This document shows, piece by piece, positions 20,491 to 32,386 of a stretch of 64,000 bases of DNA. Source of the DNA: Amyelois transitella (Eukaryota > Arthropoda > Insecta > Lepidoptera > Pyralidae). The DNA lies in contig NC_083524.1 of the NCBI RefSeq assembly GCF_032362555.1, positions 8,728,001 through 8,792,000 of the forward strand, given 5' to 3'. The notes under the pieces are model-generated. The model did no database searches. It saw only the letters and a list, made by a program, of their open reading frames with translations, and was not told where the DNA came from. Each line of letters starts with the position of its first letter. Positions within the stretch are counted from its first letter, which is position 1. A program made the position numbers and the translations under genes.

Positions 20491-23400
20491 CCGGTCATCA
20501 AACAGTCCCGCACCGCGCCCGCCAGCGGAGCCCTGCCGCGCCCGCAACCCACCGCGCCGAGCGTTTTGGACATCATCCCGCCTGGACGCGGCCGCAAACG
20601 CAAGAACGCTATAACTATCGACGTCCCACCAGAAATGCATCCCGCATTCCCGATCCGGCCGCGAGACCCGAGACGCAGGGATCCGCGCCTCGAGAAACGC
20701 GACAGGACCAAGCGCGAGGAAACTAGACGCGTCCAAATAGAGAACAAGGAAGTGACGAGACCCGCCCGCGTCCCCGAATTACTTATCAAAGTACAGGACG
20801 GCAAAAATATTTGGAATCTCCCGCCGATACCCAAACTCAGTCAAACCGGTGGTTCTAATAAAGAGATGCCTAGAAAAAGAAAAGTTGAGCACGAAAAGAA
20901 AGACGTGCGTGTTGAAAAAGCACCGCGGAGGGAGCTCAGCAGTAGTGGGAGGGATTCGTCTGACAGTTCCTCGCCCGAGAAGCGATCTGAGAACAAGGAC
21001 GTACCGGAGACCGAGCCTTCAAGTAAGATATCGTTTGTATGTTAACAGAATGAGAGGTTTAACCTATGAAGGCTAGTCGGTAACTGTGATATTAGAATAG
21101 GAACGATAAAGTGTGCAAATAAAACATTTTTTTATTTCTTGAATATTCATCTTGATGTGTGTTTCACGTCCGATTTTACCCTTCATTATGTTTAAAGTGT
21201 TTTTAAAGTGATCTCAAATGTATATCTCACTTTTCTATGACAGAATGGATTCACTCTGCACTTTTTTTTATTAACATCGGTGACTTTACTTGCAACTTCT
21301 CTAAACGTGGGAGAGAAAAAATATATGATTTACATTATTTATAAGGAGTATAGATTTATGGGAGAATATTCAAAGTGTTCCTGATGTCAAGATGGCGGTG
21401 TGTCCAGCCGCACGGGCCCATTCGTGTGTCGCTGGATTTGAAGAGTCTGCGGTTTCGACACCCAATGGCGTTCATAATATTTTTGGATATTCTCACATTC
21501 CCTCAAAGGCTCTGGTTACAGTATATGTTTTGAAATTGTTGTTGCTGGAATGGTTCGAAACCTTCGTTGTTTTGGTTCTCTTCGTAGTTACTATAAATGA
21601 AGATTCCATAGTTTATTGTTTCTCGTTTCTAACACTTTTAACATTTTCACATTTTTTCAACGGCGCAGTGCTGCATCATTTGAAATAAATCATTTTATCT
21701 TAAAAAAGACAAAAATATTAAGAGTTTTACATAAAATTACTAGATAATATCAATAAATAAATATTCTTTCTTATAAATAAAATAAACGTTCTATCGTCAC
21801 TTAGAGAAAGCACAGCTTTAGTGCTTTGTAATGCCCAGTATTTTTTATTTAATTTAATTGGTAAAAGACTTTGTTTATTTCTAGTTTATTGTCGTTTTCC
21901 GAATTCCTCCTAAAATCCTAATTAAATCCCAATTAACTAATATAAAATAGAGAGAAGTCTGATATTTTATTTAAAAATTTGATATATATACCATCCCAAG
22001 AAATTAAAAGTAAAAAAAATAAATAAACATTTTGTATTTATGTTTTGTTTATTTTAAAGTCACCTAATCGTCAATTAAAATTTTAAAATCACCTAAAAGT
22101 AATACCTAGTCTTCTGTCTTCTTTTAATTCTACGTGCTGTCTCATTTTCCTTTTTAAAAATTTAGTTTTTCAGAATGAACAATTTAATTTTTTTTTAAAT
22201 AAGCAAAAAAAAAAAAAAAAAAAAATTGTTTCATTTTCACTTTCACATTGTTGTTTTTGTTTACTTTAAACTAAGTCGGACGTAATGTTTCGAATTTTTA
22301 AAATATAATTGTCCCACCAAAAACATTCTGTAAAAAACTACCCAACTATCGATGGAGCTGTTGTTTATCATTTAAAATTAATGAAATCTAGACAATGTCG
22401 TTCCATACTTGGGTTCCTTTATTATAATAGTTAATTTTATATGACTGGCCGTTTTTACAGAATGTTTTTGGTATGTTTACACTTCCTCATGTTATAAAAT
22501 TTTCTTATTTGACACCGTATTTATATACTAACTTATAGTGAAGGGGCGGTATGTCGATATCTCTAATAGTTTAGTTGGGCTCTTATGTTTTCTAATCAGG
22601 GTCACCAGGTACTCCAGATCTTCGATTATCCTAGTTTTTATAGTTTTCCCTTTATGTTGTCGTCTCTATGTGTCATTGTTATGGTACCGTTTAGGTGGGG
22701 AGGACCGTATGCTTATTGGCTGACTTGTTAGAAGAATCAGAGAAAGAAGATTACAGATATTGGTATCTCTCGAAGAATTGAATTTGATTTTCGTATTTTT
22801 TTGTGTAAGAGCTGTTGCAAGTAAAAACACTTTGAATAAATACAATGTTAAATCCCATGTACTTAATAATGAGTGAGACATACCTGAATATAAAGTTTTA
22901 ACACATCAGGTCACAAGGTTTGGCACAATGGTTGGCACAATTTCTTTATTTATTGTCATCTATATTATAGAAATTTATTAAACTGATATTTATATAAACA
23001 TTAAATTATTAAACAAGTCATCATTTTGGAAAATTTTGTGGTGCCATCTTATACTCTTTATACATATTTGGCAAGAAAGGTAATTCTTAAAAATAAAATG
23101 TCAATGAAAACAAAACTTGAGTAGGACCCAATGCTGAACCTTGGGGCACACCGGCACAACAGTTGGTGTCGGAGATGAAGTAGCAGTCTCTCTCGCTTGA
23201 GTAATACTATAATTTGAGTTAATGTTTCATGCACTTGATGTCGATAACATGGAAATTTAATATTATTTTCAGATGTGACGGATGAGGCCGAGAAGATCAT
23301 ACCTTCAGTGCAGGTGAAACCTGCGACTGTTAGTCATAAGAGGCCGTCAACTGAGCTGCTTTCTGCTGAAGACGGGAAAGCGAATAACACTCAACACGCC

Positions 23401-26400
23401 AAATTTGATAAGTAAGTATTCGTTGATACACAATATGATTGTATAAGTATTTGAAAGCAGGCGACTTATTGTCAAAAGCATTAGACAAATATTGGCAATG
23501 TAGTGAAGTCAGATGTAGTAGTACTCAATTGGTCACGGCACCATTAAAAAGTGATGTAAAGTTCTGTAGCGATATAAATGTAATAAGTATAGTTAATACA
23601 GTAATAACGTTGAGTGCCTATAATGTGTGCATTAGAGGGAATAAACTAAAATCAAATTTTAAGAAGATTCTATTGTCTGTTAGTACCATTCAGCACAATA
23701 TTTACATTATTTAAACTTCCAGCGTATTAACAAAATGGATTTATTACAGCCTCTTCGGAAATGAAGACGTGAATCTCCGCCAACTGCCCCAGGCGGAGGA
23801 AGCCAGCGCCCCGCCTCCGCCCACGATCAGAGACTCCTCCACACCTGAGGAGAAGATGGATAAGGATGAACAGGACGCGACGTCTAGTAGAATGGTAAAT
23901 ATTTCTTAACAAGACTTTGTCCGTAGGTTTCGTGCCTTGTGGTTCCCAGCAATAAAAGTGCAGCTCATGATCCAATATGGGTTGAGTACCCCTGCGAAGG
24001 TTACGGAGGTCAGACGGGCGTCGCTTCGTGTAAATCCCATGTATTTAACTTTCCCGTGAGAAATTTGAGAGAAAATTTCTTAGCCACATCGTGGGATCAT
24101 GATTACTACACAGTTTATTTAATGAAATGTAAAATGACGTGAAAAAGTGCCTATTTTCTGAATAATATTTTAATTTAGATTTTGATTTCAAAGAGGAGGA
24201 CGACCCCAAACTCAGGATAAAACGGAGGACGTGGAACCAACAGAGATGGCTCTCAGTGAGGTTAGATTTAGTTCCCTTGCTCAGTAATGCTGTCTTCGTA
24301 GATTTTGTTTTAAAGTAGTGCATGTTCATATTTATCTAATTCAAAATATTTCTTGCATTTTCTTTCTTTTCAATACTAAAAAAATTTGTTGCGTAGTTAT
24401 GTTTCGTTTTCGTTGATAATAGTACTATTTCTAAGTTCTATTTGACTACTATATCTGGCCATACATGTCACACTTCATTTTGTATCCTCCTATATTTTAT
24501 ATGTATCCTATATATTGAATGGCAAAGCCTCCTCCATACAAGGCTTCACAGAAAGTCAGAGCATTTTATATCATCATCATACACAGGGATATGATGAGTG
24601 CGAACCCATCTTCTTCTCTACGGCTTTATTTTATTTCTCTAATCTCTCCCATCTTTGCGTGATTCAATCCTTCAGCCTTTCCTAATCTTGGGACTTAGAA
24701 ATGCTATTTATAAATAAAACAGGTGTTAAACACGCACGTAACGTAACTTTATTTTATCTCGGACGTTTCGAATCATGTTGCAATGATCCGTGGTTACCGA
24801 GAGGTTTCTAAGTTGAAAGCATTTCTAAGTTTAACATTGTAGCGGGAGCGATGATTCGGCTCGACCGCCACCAAAGGGAAGATCTTCCGCCAGGCTAGGT
24901 GTTATGCCTGGGGAACCGCGGCTCCGACGATATTATGTCGGAGGTTGTATATATAGCTCCAATCCGTGAAATCTTTGAAATCGCGTCTTAGATTCTTGGC
25001 TGCTATTGGTTGAGCGCGTCAATTTCTTCGCGATGATTGACAGTTGTTGTGAGATTGGATGTTGTGACGAGTGGCGTAGAGATGTCGCCACAACATTTTA
25101 GAAATGCTTACCTATGAAAATTCTTCAGCTCTTCTATTGTATTGTATCTATTGTCTTCGGCTTAAAGTTCATCCAATTTAATGATATTTCAATATTTATT
25201 TTCATTCTATTTTCAATAAAATATTCATACGTCCAATTCAAAAAATGACAAATCATTAATTTATTATTATTTATTTCAATGTTTATTTTCATTCATATAT
25301 GAATCAATGTTGACCGCGATCAGTTTCATATAGTATAACATTGGTTGCTTATTATCTTTTCTTATACCTATAATTAGTTCAGTATCATAATCATAACAAC
25401 AGTTATTTAACAATTAACACTTAAATTTCTTATAGGATTGGCACGAGGTCAAAGACAAGTGTGATGACGTGAAGAAGGCCCCCTCTAAGTTGGACCTGGT
25501 GCGAGCCAAACTTGCAGAGGCGACTGAAGTCAAGGACGGATTGGTTTTGGACGCCGAAGACCACAAAGAGAAGATCTCTACTGTCAAGAGCCAAACCAAG
25601 GAGCAATACAGCGACGGCCATCGAGACAACCACTTCAACGCACTTATGCACCAAATTAAGCAGCTTAATGAAAAGTTGGATCTCAAAACTACCAATAACA
25701 AAACGGCCAGTCTTAGCTCTTCTCTAAACGAGAGGAACAATTTTAGTGTCGAGGGAGTCACGCCGGGAATGTCCTCATACACTCCCCCAGATAGCCGACA
25801 AGGGTACTTGAAAGTGTCCGATGTGATAAAGTCTCGCCGCATGGACTATGATGGCAACAGACAAGGGAACTGGAAGGGAAGGGTCCCCATGCCACCAAGG
25901 ATGCCTCCGTTCAGGCCTTTCGATGCCGAGAGATATCCAGTTTGGAGAGGAAACAGACAGAGAATGGAAGAGTTTGCACCAAGGCCGTTTAGAGGACCCA
26001 ACCTACCATACTTCAGGGGAAACCGACCTAGACCACCTTTTGAACCACTGCGGCCTTTACTCCCACCTCTACCTTACGAACGAAGCGCCATACCTCCGCT
26101 CCAGCCCCGGCCTCCGAGTACCGCTCCAGCCTCGGCCTGCGAGTACCGCTCAGCGGAGCCCTGCTTCGCGAAATCGGACAGGATGCCCAGACTGGAGACA
26201 GGGGACGATAAACCCAACCCGATGAACCCGTTACCCTCCAACTTGAATGTCCACGACCTGTTTGCTAAGCTAGTGGCCACTGGGTTGGTGCAAGTGAACC
26301 AGAACAAGGGAGATGCCAAAGTGGAGATCAATCCGGAGAAGCCAAAGCCGAAGGAGGACAGGAGTGTTGTGCACGAGGTGGACCTGTTGAGGCCGGAGAC

Positions 26401-29400
26401 GCTTAAAGTGTAAGTATTCATCTTATTCTCTCTTGCACTTACACTTATACAAATACTTTTACTTGCGTGCATCTGATTTTGATCAACAAGTTTAAAGGTT
26501 CTAAACTCGACTGTATGTTTGTTACATTATTTCTCGCCCAACTGTGAATACATTTACAATAATAATACATTTACAAATAATACCTTTCTTTGTTACAATT
26601 AATAACAAAGGTTTTTTTTTGCATTTTTTGTCTATTACATCTTGCTTTGATATTTCACCACTTCAAAAAAATAACATTTTCGATATGTGTTTTGATGATG
26701 GGTATTTTTATTGTAGCGTTTCACGTAAAAAGGTAGCCAGATGTCGGTATTTTAATTCTGAGTTATTTGCGTTTGTGTATATCGTGTGAAAACAATAGCA
26801 TATTACGATATTCTTTATGTCCCACACTATTTTATTGATCTCAATAACCTCTCACAGTAATTCTAATTACTTTTCTCTATCTTACAGTAAACAACCAGCA
26901 TTGGTAGCCAAACTGTACGGTGGAATGCAATGCAGCAACTGCAGCGTCAGATTCCCGCCAGAACATACCTCTAGATATAGCCAGCACCTGGACTGGCACT
27001 TCAGAGAGAACACAAGGCGGAGGAATGGCGCTAGAAGGTCACACTCGAGACAATGGTACTACAGCCTGTCCGACTGGGCGCAGTATGAGGAAGTCGAATA
27101 TGTGGAAGAGAGAGGTAAGTCAAATTCAAATTCATAATTTTTATTAATTATTATGGGATATTTCAAGCATCACTTAATAATTTTCATATCTTTTGGTTTT
27201 ACAACATTGGTTGATGTCAAATAAATTATTTACTTAAAACTAATTTTATTGCCGCTTACAAAGCGTCAGTGCAGAGGAAGCGATAATTAACTGCACTGCA
27301 GCTTTTTCTTCAATAACGTCACCTCCACAATTATCCAAACTTAGAATTAGAATAGAAATGTGGACGAGATGTTATGTTGACTCTATTCAGTGAACAAAAT
27401 CTTTAAATTCATTTTATATGTAAGTATATCACAATAGTGCGTCATCACAGATTTGTTTAAGGCGAAAATTCTACAATTGATTGTATTATCATTTTATCTT
27501 ATTAAGTATGACAGATATTAATAAAATATTATAGCTTTGGGAAAAGTCGTATGTGAATTCGTTTATTGATAATAGAAAAATAAACATACATACATACATA
27601 CATACATACATAAAATCACGCCTCTTTCCCGGAGGGGTAGGCAGAGACTACCTCTTTCCACTTGCCACGATCTCTGCATACTTCTTTCGCTTCGTCCACA
27701 TTCATAACTCTCTTCATACAAGCTCGGCGGTTTCGGGTACTTTTGACCTGACCCTTTACCAGGACGTCCTTAATTTGATCAAGATACGTTCGTCTAGGTC
27801 TTCCCACTCCGACCTTTCCCTCCACACTCTCCTTGTATATCTGCTTAGTCAACCTGCTTTCATTCATCCTCTCCACATGACCGAACCATCTTAACATACC
27901 CTTTTCTATTCCTGTAACTACATCTTCTTTCACATCACAACATTCCCTTATCACGCTGTTCCTTATCCTGTCACTCAATTTCACACCCATCATACTCCTT
28001 AACGCTCTCATTTCCACTGCATTTATTCTGCTTTCATGCTTCTTTTGCCATACCCAACTTTCACTCCCATACATTAATGTCGGGACCAACACGCCCCTGT
28101 GCACAGCCAGTCGAGCCTTTTTGGATAGTTTCTGACTGCTCATAAAGGCATGCAAAGCTCCATTCACCATGTTCCCCGCGTTCACTCTCCTTTCAATATC
28201 ACTATCACACTTGCCATCTGATGTAAACTTTGATCCTAGATATACAAACTCTTTCACTTGCTCCACTTTTTCTCCTCCAATCAAAATATTACATGCTGTC
28301 ATTTCTTTCTCCATTTCAAAAACCAGTGTTTTAGTTTTACTTACGTTCACTTTCATTCCTTTCTCTTTTAAAGCTTCATGCATACAGTTTACCATCTCCT
28401 GTAACTCCTCCGCTGATGACGCCAGTATAACGTGATCGTCGGCATAGAGCAGACATTTGACGAGTAACTCATTCATCCTTAATCCACTTTTAGACTCTTT
28501 CAAATCTGTCAAACAGCTATCCATAAATAGGTTGAACAGCCACGGTGACGCAACACATCCTTGCCTAACGCCTTTCTCAATCTTAAACCACTCAGTGTGC
28601 GCTCCGTTTATCCTGACACAAGCACTCGAATCCTCATATAAGGATTTCAGTGCTCGTATTAAGAGACTGCTCACCCCATGCATAGAAAGTGCTGACCACA
28701 ATTCATTCCTCTCAACTCTGTCATAGGCCTTTTCCAGATCTACGAATGTGCAATAGACTTTTTGACTCTTGGCCAAAAACTTTTCGGCTATGCACCGCAA
28801 GGAAAAGACCTGATCAGTACATCCCATTCCCTTTCGAAATCCCGCTTGAGCATCCCATATTTTGTCATAGAAAAATAAAATAACAATTAATTTATTGTCC
28901 CGTTCATAACGTGCGGAAAAGACAAAGAAAGACTTAACTAATGCTAAATACTTGAATGCTGTGTCACCTATAATTGGGGTACATGCTAGTACACTAAATG
29001 TAATGTTTATTGCAAAGGTTTATCATGTAACCTGTTGGTGTGCGTAATAAATAATGAAACAAAACAAAAATAAGCTAACCATTATCTATTGTCCAAACAG
29101 AGAAGAGTTGGTTCGAAACAAATTCGTCCGCGTCAAAGCCGCAGCCGGAGAGCACAGAGCAGGCCCCGAGCGTGGCCGCCGGCGCTCTCGGCGACGACGC
29201 CTGCGCTCTGTGCGGGGACAAGTTCGACCAGTTCTACCACGAGGACGAGGAGGAGTGGCATCTCAGGAACTGCGTGAGGCACGACGAGCTGAACTACCAT
29301 CCGACGTGCTGCGAGGACTATAAGGTATGTTGCTGCTGTCCATAGACTAGGGAGCGCCCGCGAGAAACTCAAATCTCGTTATTATCTGTTACCGCGGGAA

Positions 29401-31272
29401 CTTACAAAAATCCCTTTTAGCTTAAGCTTACCGTAATTCATCTTTGTTAATAAGTTTTTCTATTTTATACATAGACATAAATGTAACATCTACCTATTAG
29501 AGACCATACCGGATAACACATTTTTTTTTAAATAAACCGTAGCGTTTGTAATGAAAACTAAAGTTTAAAGAAGTTAAGAAATAAATTAAGACTACATTTT
29601 CAACTTTCTTCACAGGCATCAAAAGCCAAAAAGGAAGCAGAGACTAAGGTGATCGAAGAAGTAGCCATAGACAAGATAGACCCAGATGAGATAAGAGACA
29701 CGGATGATATCAACTCCCAGTCGGATAATGAGTCTGTGGTCGAGGTCGTTGAACCCCCTGAAGCCATCCCGGAGGTTGTAGAGGTCAGTATCCATACAGT
29801 CATAAATAAATAAATATATACTTAGATTACACAGATTGAGTCATCCTCGAAGTAAGTTCGAGACTTGTGTTACGAGATACTAACTCAACGGTACAAAATT
29901 TCATAGTAGACACTTATAATATATTGATATAAGTACATCTAAGACTATCATATGGAGTGGTTCTATTACAAAATATCTAAAGTTCTATTCTAAAGTTTCG
30001 AAAACCACGCTGTGTAATTTCATATCAATTACTTCAAATTTATTTAGGGGTCAAGTATTGGTTGCGTAAATATAACTTAGTCCATAAATATTCCATGTTT
30101 GCGTGTAATGAAGGTAATGCTTATGCTTATATGTTTAAAATTGCATTACACAGATCGAAGAAGGCGACGAAGACGACGTGATCTACAAGGCGGAGCCGGT
30201 GGAGCAGGTTGTCGTAGAAGACGACGCGGACACGGACGACGAGACCGCGCTCTCCAGGGCCGAGAGAGACAAGCAGATATAGATTAAACAGGAGCCTATT
30301 GATCCTGGTGAGTAAATACCATTATCGTTTATTATATTCCACCTCTTGGCTTTAGCCCCGGTCCTTCACCACTGGAGAGGAGCCCGGGGTATGCCTTTGG
30401 TCATGGATCCTGGATTGGGTGAGGCAGGTTTTAACACTAAGCGACTCCCGTCGGACCTCCGCAACCTTTGCAGAGGATCCTAACCCACCACCAGGGGTCA
30501 ACAACAATATATCCAATGATCATGGTTACTCATTCAGTTGCCAGAACGGACTAGACTATACGTCGTCAGATTTTATTTTATTTCAAGTCCTTCCAACGAA
30601 TGTTTTCAGTTATATTGTATTCCACCAGGTGGTAGTGGAAGTAAAGTAAGGAACCTTTCCTTCGAAGGTGTTGCTAGTATAAACGTAGATAATCCTAAAA
30701 CTACCATTAATCATTACATAGTTTAGAGCAAAGTATCTTCCCGCATCTGTTTGTATGTAAGTACGCTTGTGCTTAGATCTTTAAAATTACACATTTGATT
30801 TTGACGCAGTTTTTAATAGATACCTATAGTGATTCAAAAGGATGGTTTATATGCGCGAAGCAGGGTCGCTTGTATTTCTTAAAAAATAAACTTGATTTAA
30901 CCAAAATCATTGTTTGCAGACGACGAGCCCATATTCATCGCGGAGGAGGAGGGCCCCGCCTCCATCGCGGACACCGCTCGCAGCACACTCGCGGCCTCTA
31001 TCGACGGGAACGTGCAACTCGAGGCTGCTCCAGTGCCCGCCGTTCCTCCGGCAGGAGGCATACGGATAAACATTTCAAAAGCACCCACATTTGTCAATAA
31101 TGTCCCCGAGCCGATGTTAGAAGATGTCAGTGCAGACGATGAGCCGCTGCCGCCGGGTGAGGAACCGCAGCTGGAGTATAAATTGAAGCCGAATTTGGAG
31201 GGAATACGCTTCAGTAGGCAGCCGCCGACTCAAAGAGGCGTCGAGATGTCCGGACTCTGTTCCATCATGTGA
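20491..31272 (+). CDS. Pcf11: Pcf11 3' half, copy B (one in-frame TAG)
   Basis: Same nuclear cleavage/termination factor as copy A. Exons: 20491-21022, 23273-23411, 23723-23894, 25436-26409, 26888-27114, 29101-29324, 29616-29783, 30154-30307 and 30920-31272. All have consensus splice sites and compatible phases. Order of regions: DPR-rich basic stretch, charged linker, Pro/Arg-rich exon, C2H2-like finger, Clp1-type segment, second finger, acidic tail, and a C-terminal block ending SGLCSIM, the usual Pcf11 terminus. A TAG at 30280-30282 (copy context ERDKQI-stop-IKQEP) interrupts the acidic tail: 854 codons before it and about 125 after. The N-terminal CTD-interaction domain is not within this copy. 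It could be a truncating allele, a readthrough site, a recently dead paralogue or an assembly error. Confidence 0.88.
22203..22224. repeat. Poly-A tract
   Basis: A run of more than 20 A within the first large Pcf11 intron of copy B, absent at the paralogous place in copy A. Confidence 0.8.
23116..23198 (-). mobile_element. Reverse-transcriptase fragment, copy B
   Basis: Paralogue of 6688-6770, encoding the same AGVPQGSALGP block on the reverse strand. Confidence 0.75.
23962..24035 (+). repeat. Fragment of the 'gcaaaggttgcggaggtc' repeat family (copy B)
   Basis: Paralogue of 7588-7655: 'cctgcgaaggttacggaggt' and 'gcttcgtgtaaatcccatg'. Confidence 0.6.
24216..24260 (+). CDS. Pcf11: Candidate 45-nt cassette exon in Pcf11, copy B
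   Basis: Counterpart of 7833-7877 with 'ccccaaactcag' before and GTTAG after; DKTEDVEPTEMALSE. Phase 0 on both sides. Use in transcripts is inferred. Confidence 0.4.
24838..25092 (+). mobile_element. Solo LTR (255 bp), private to copy B
   Basis: Begins TGTAGCGGGAGC and ends GTCGCCACA (TG...CA), flanked by ACAT (24834-24837, 25093-25096). The uninterrupted site 'tttaacattttag' survives in copy A near 8455. A TATATATA box at 24949-24956 fits an LTR promoter. No internal retrotransposon sequence remains, as after recombination between two LTRs. Orientation is taken from the TATA box. Confidence 0.8.
25436..26409 (+). CDS. Pcf11: Pcf11 copy B large proline/arginine-rich exon
   Basis: 974 nt, phases as in copy A. 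About 15 base differences from 8810-9789, including Glu-to-Asp and Asn-to-Asp/Ser changes and loss of two codons. The frame is fully open. This low rate with intact frames suggests recent duplication, selection or conversion. Confidence 0.85.
26888..27114 (+). CDS. Pcf11: Pcf11 copy B first zinc-finger exon
   Basis: CSNC...HLDWH finger and QWYYSLSDWAQYEEVEY segment, same protein as copy A. The acceptor region differs from copy A by a small deletion ('ctatcttacag'), but the AG is kept. Confidence 0.92.
27572..28879 (-). mobile_element. 5'-truncated LINE with reverse transcriptase, private to copy B
   Basis: The element proper is 27585-28866, bounded by a 13-bp target-site duplication ATAGAAAAATAAA (27572-27584, 28867-28879). 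The reverse strand carries 403 open codons (28827-27616): DLEKAYDRV, then GVRQGCVASPWLFNLFMD, then the catalytic YADDHVILA box, then the C-terminal GVGRPRRTYLDQI segment. The 3' tail is (ATGT)n. The endonuclease half is missing, so it cannot move by itself. It lies in the Pcf11 intron between the two finger exons. The clade is not assigned. Confidence 0.93.
29101..29324 (+). CDS. Pcf11: Pcf11 copy B second zinc-finger exon
   Basis: CALCGDKFDQF ... YHPTCCEDYK finger. It lies only ~235 bases after the private LINE insertion in the preceding intron, yet its splice sites are unchanged. Confidence 0.92.
29801..29945 (-). repeat. tRNA-derived SINE 3' fragment
   Basis: Complement of the tail half of the SINE at 57494-57746 ('cagattgagtcatcctcgaa', 'gtaagttcgagacttgtgtt'), just after the Pcf11 exon ending 29783. 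Confidence 0.65.
30154..30307 (+). CDS. Pcf11: Pcf11 copy B acidic exon with in-frame TAG
   Basis: Starts IEEGDEDDVIYKAEPVEQ and continues acidic to ERDKQI, then TAG at 30280, then IKQEPIDP and a GTGAGT donor. Frame and length (154 nt, phase 0 to 1) fit the next exon exactly. Skipping this exon would break the frame. A G-to-T change of an ancestral GAG would explain the stop. Copy A has deleted the whole exon. Confidence 0.85.
30340..30545 (-). repeat. Dispersed repeat, 'gcaaaggttgcggaggt' family
   Basis: Reverse-strand long copy. Read on the minus strand it gives 'ggcaactgaatgagtaacca', 'tgcaaaggttgcggaggtcc', 'acccaatccaggatcc' and 'gggctcctctccag', the same order as the pieces at 12389 and 58160. 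Confidence 0.65.
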
Positions 31273-31450
31273 GGAGTTCTCAGTTCAGCTGTTGGCTTTC
31301 AACAAAACTCCTATTTACGTATTTCTAAGAGTTAAGGCCTTATGTAAAGACTGAAATATAATTATATAGAAATGGAATGTGTTTATGACAGTAATGAAGT
31401 CGGAAATTTTTAACAATGTGTAACGAAATCCATCCGATCTACATATTGCA
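31273..31450 (+). other. Start of the Pcf11 3' UTR (copy B)
   Basis: Unique sequence after the TGA at 31270-31272, then a run of repeats to 33800. Homology to copy A resumes at about 33890. AATAAA-bearing ends are seen at about 34245 (copy B) and 13120 (copy A). Confidence 0.4.
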
Positions 31451-31454
31451 CATT

Positions 31455-32385
31455 ATTGTATACTTATTTTATTTTTATTTTTATTTATTTAAATACACAT
31501 AACAAATTGTAGTAAAAATATACATAGTAGTAAAATTATAAGGTTACGATCTACACTACAAATTCAAAAACAGTGTACATACGAAGACCATATAAGAAAA
31601 ATGCAAACAGTTAAGAGATACAATATATGATAACGATATAGATAAATATTCTGTGTAAAAGTATCTGATTTGGCCTGTTGTAAAATAGCCTATTGAGTCT
31701 AAGCCTTGGACTCTAAGGAATCATACAACTGTGTTAATTAGACAAACTGTAGACTACAGACCATAGCAATCTATGCTATAGACTACATAGACAGTTCACG
31801 CTTGACGGCTCTGCGATACTGGAACAAATTTAAACGAAATATGTCAAAGTCAAAGTCACTGTCACTGCGACCGGCGAGAATGTCATTGTATTGGCGACAC
31901 ATGTTCACTATAGGGTTGTAGTTGTAATATAAAGTATTATTTACATAAACATTAAGATGGAAAGAATTAAAGTTTCGGTTACGGGATCTAAAACGGGTGT
32001 TAAAATTTAAAAGTGATAGGTAAGAGTTGTGGAGAGTCAATATTGGAGTGCACTATATTGTGCAGAATAATCAAGGAACTCATTTTACGACGAGATTCTA
32101 AGGAAGCGACATTAAAGTGAAACAACCTGTCTTTATACGATCTCAGCCTGCGGCTCAAACCACACCGAAAAGAAAGTATCGCTAAAAGTCTTTTTTGAAC
32201 TCTTTCTATTCGCTGACAATGAACGTCATAAAAAGGCGACCAGACAACTGAGTTATATTCCAAAATAGATCTTATCATTGTAAAATATAAGTAAATAAGA
32301 CTACGTTGTTTTTTAAAGCCACGGGTCAATCTAGAAATAAAACCAACTAACTTATTTGCTCTATCAATCATGTGATCATATTGAG
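31455..32385 (-). mobile_element. Decayed non-LTR retrotransposon 3' end
   Basis: Two reverse-strand frames (32371-32000 and 32040-31783) join through a frameshift. The first reads LVGFISRLTRGF, then RSILEYNSVVWSPFY, then QRIERVQKRLLAILSFR, the C-terminal region of Jockey/CR1-like reverse-transcriptase proteins. An A-rich 3' tail appears as T-rich sequence at 31462-31490. The 5' part is missing. Confidence 0.82.
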
Positions 32386-32386
32386 C

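Noticed and set aside
27585-27612. Stand-alone (CATA)n microsatellite
   Set aside because: It is the complement of the (ATGT)n tail of the LINE, inside its target-site duplication.
32000-32371. Host gene with a novel 123-residue protein
   Set aside because: RSILEYNSVVWSP and IERVQKRLL identify it as the end of a retrotransposon reverse-transcriptase protein.
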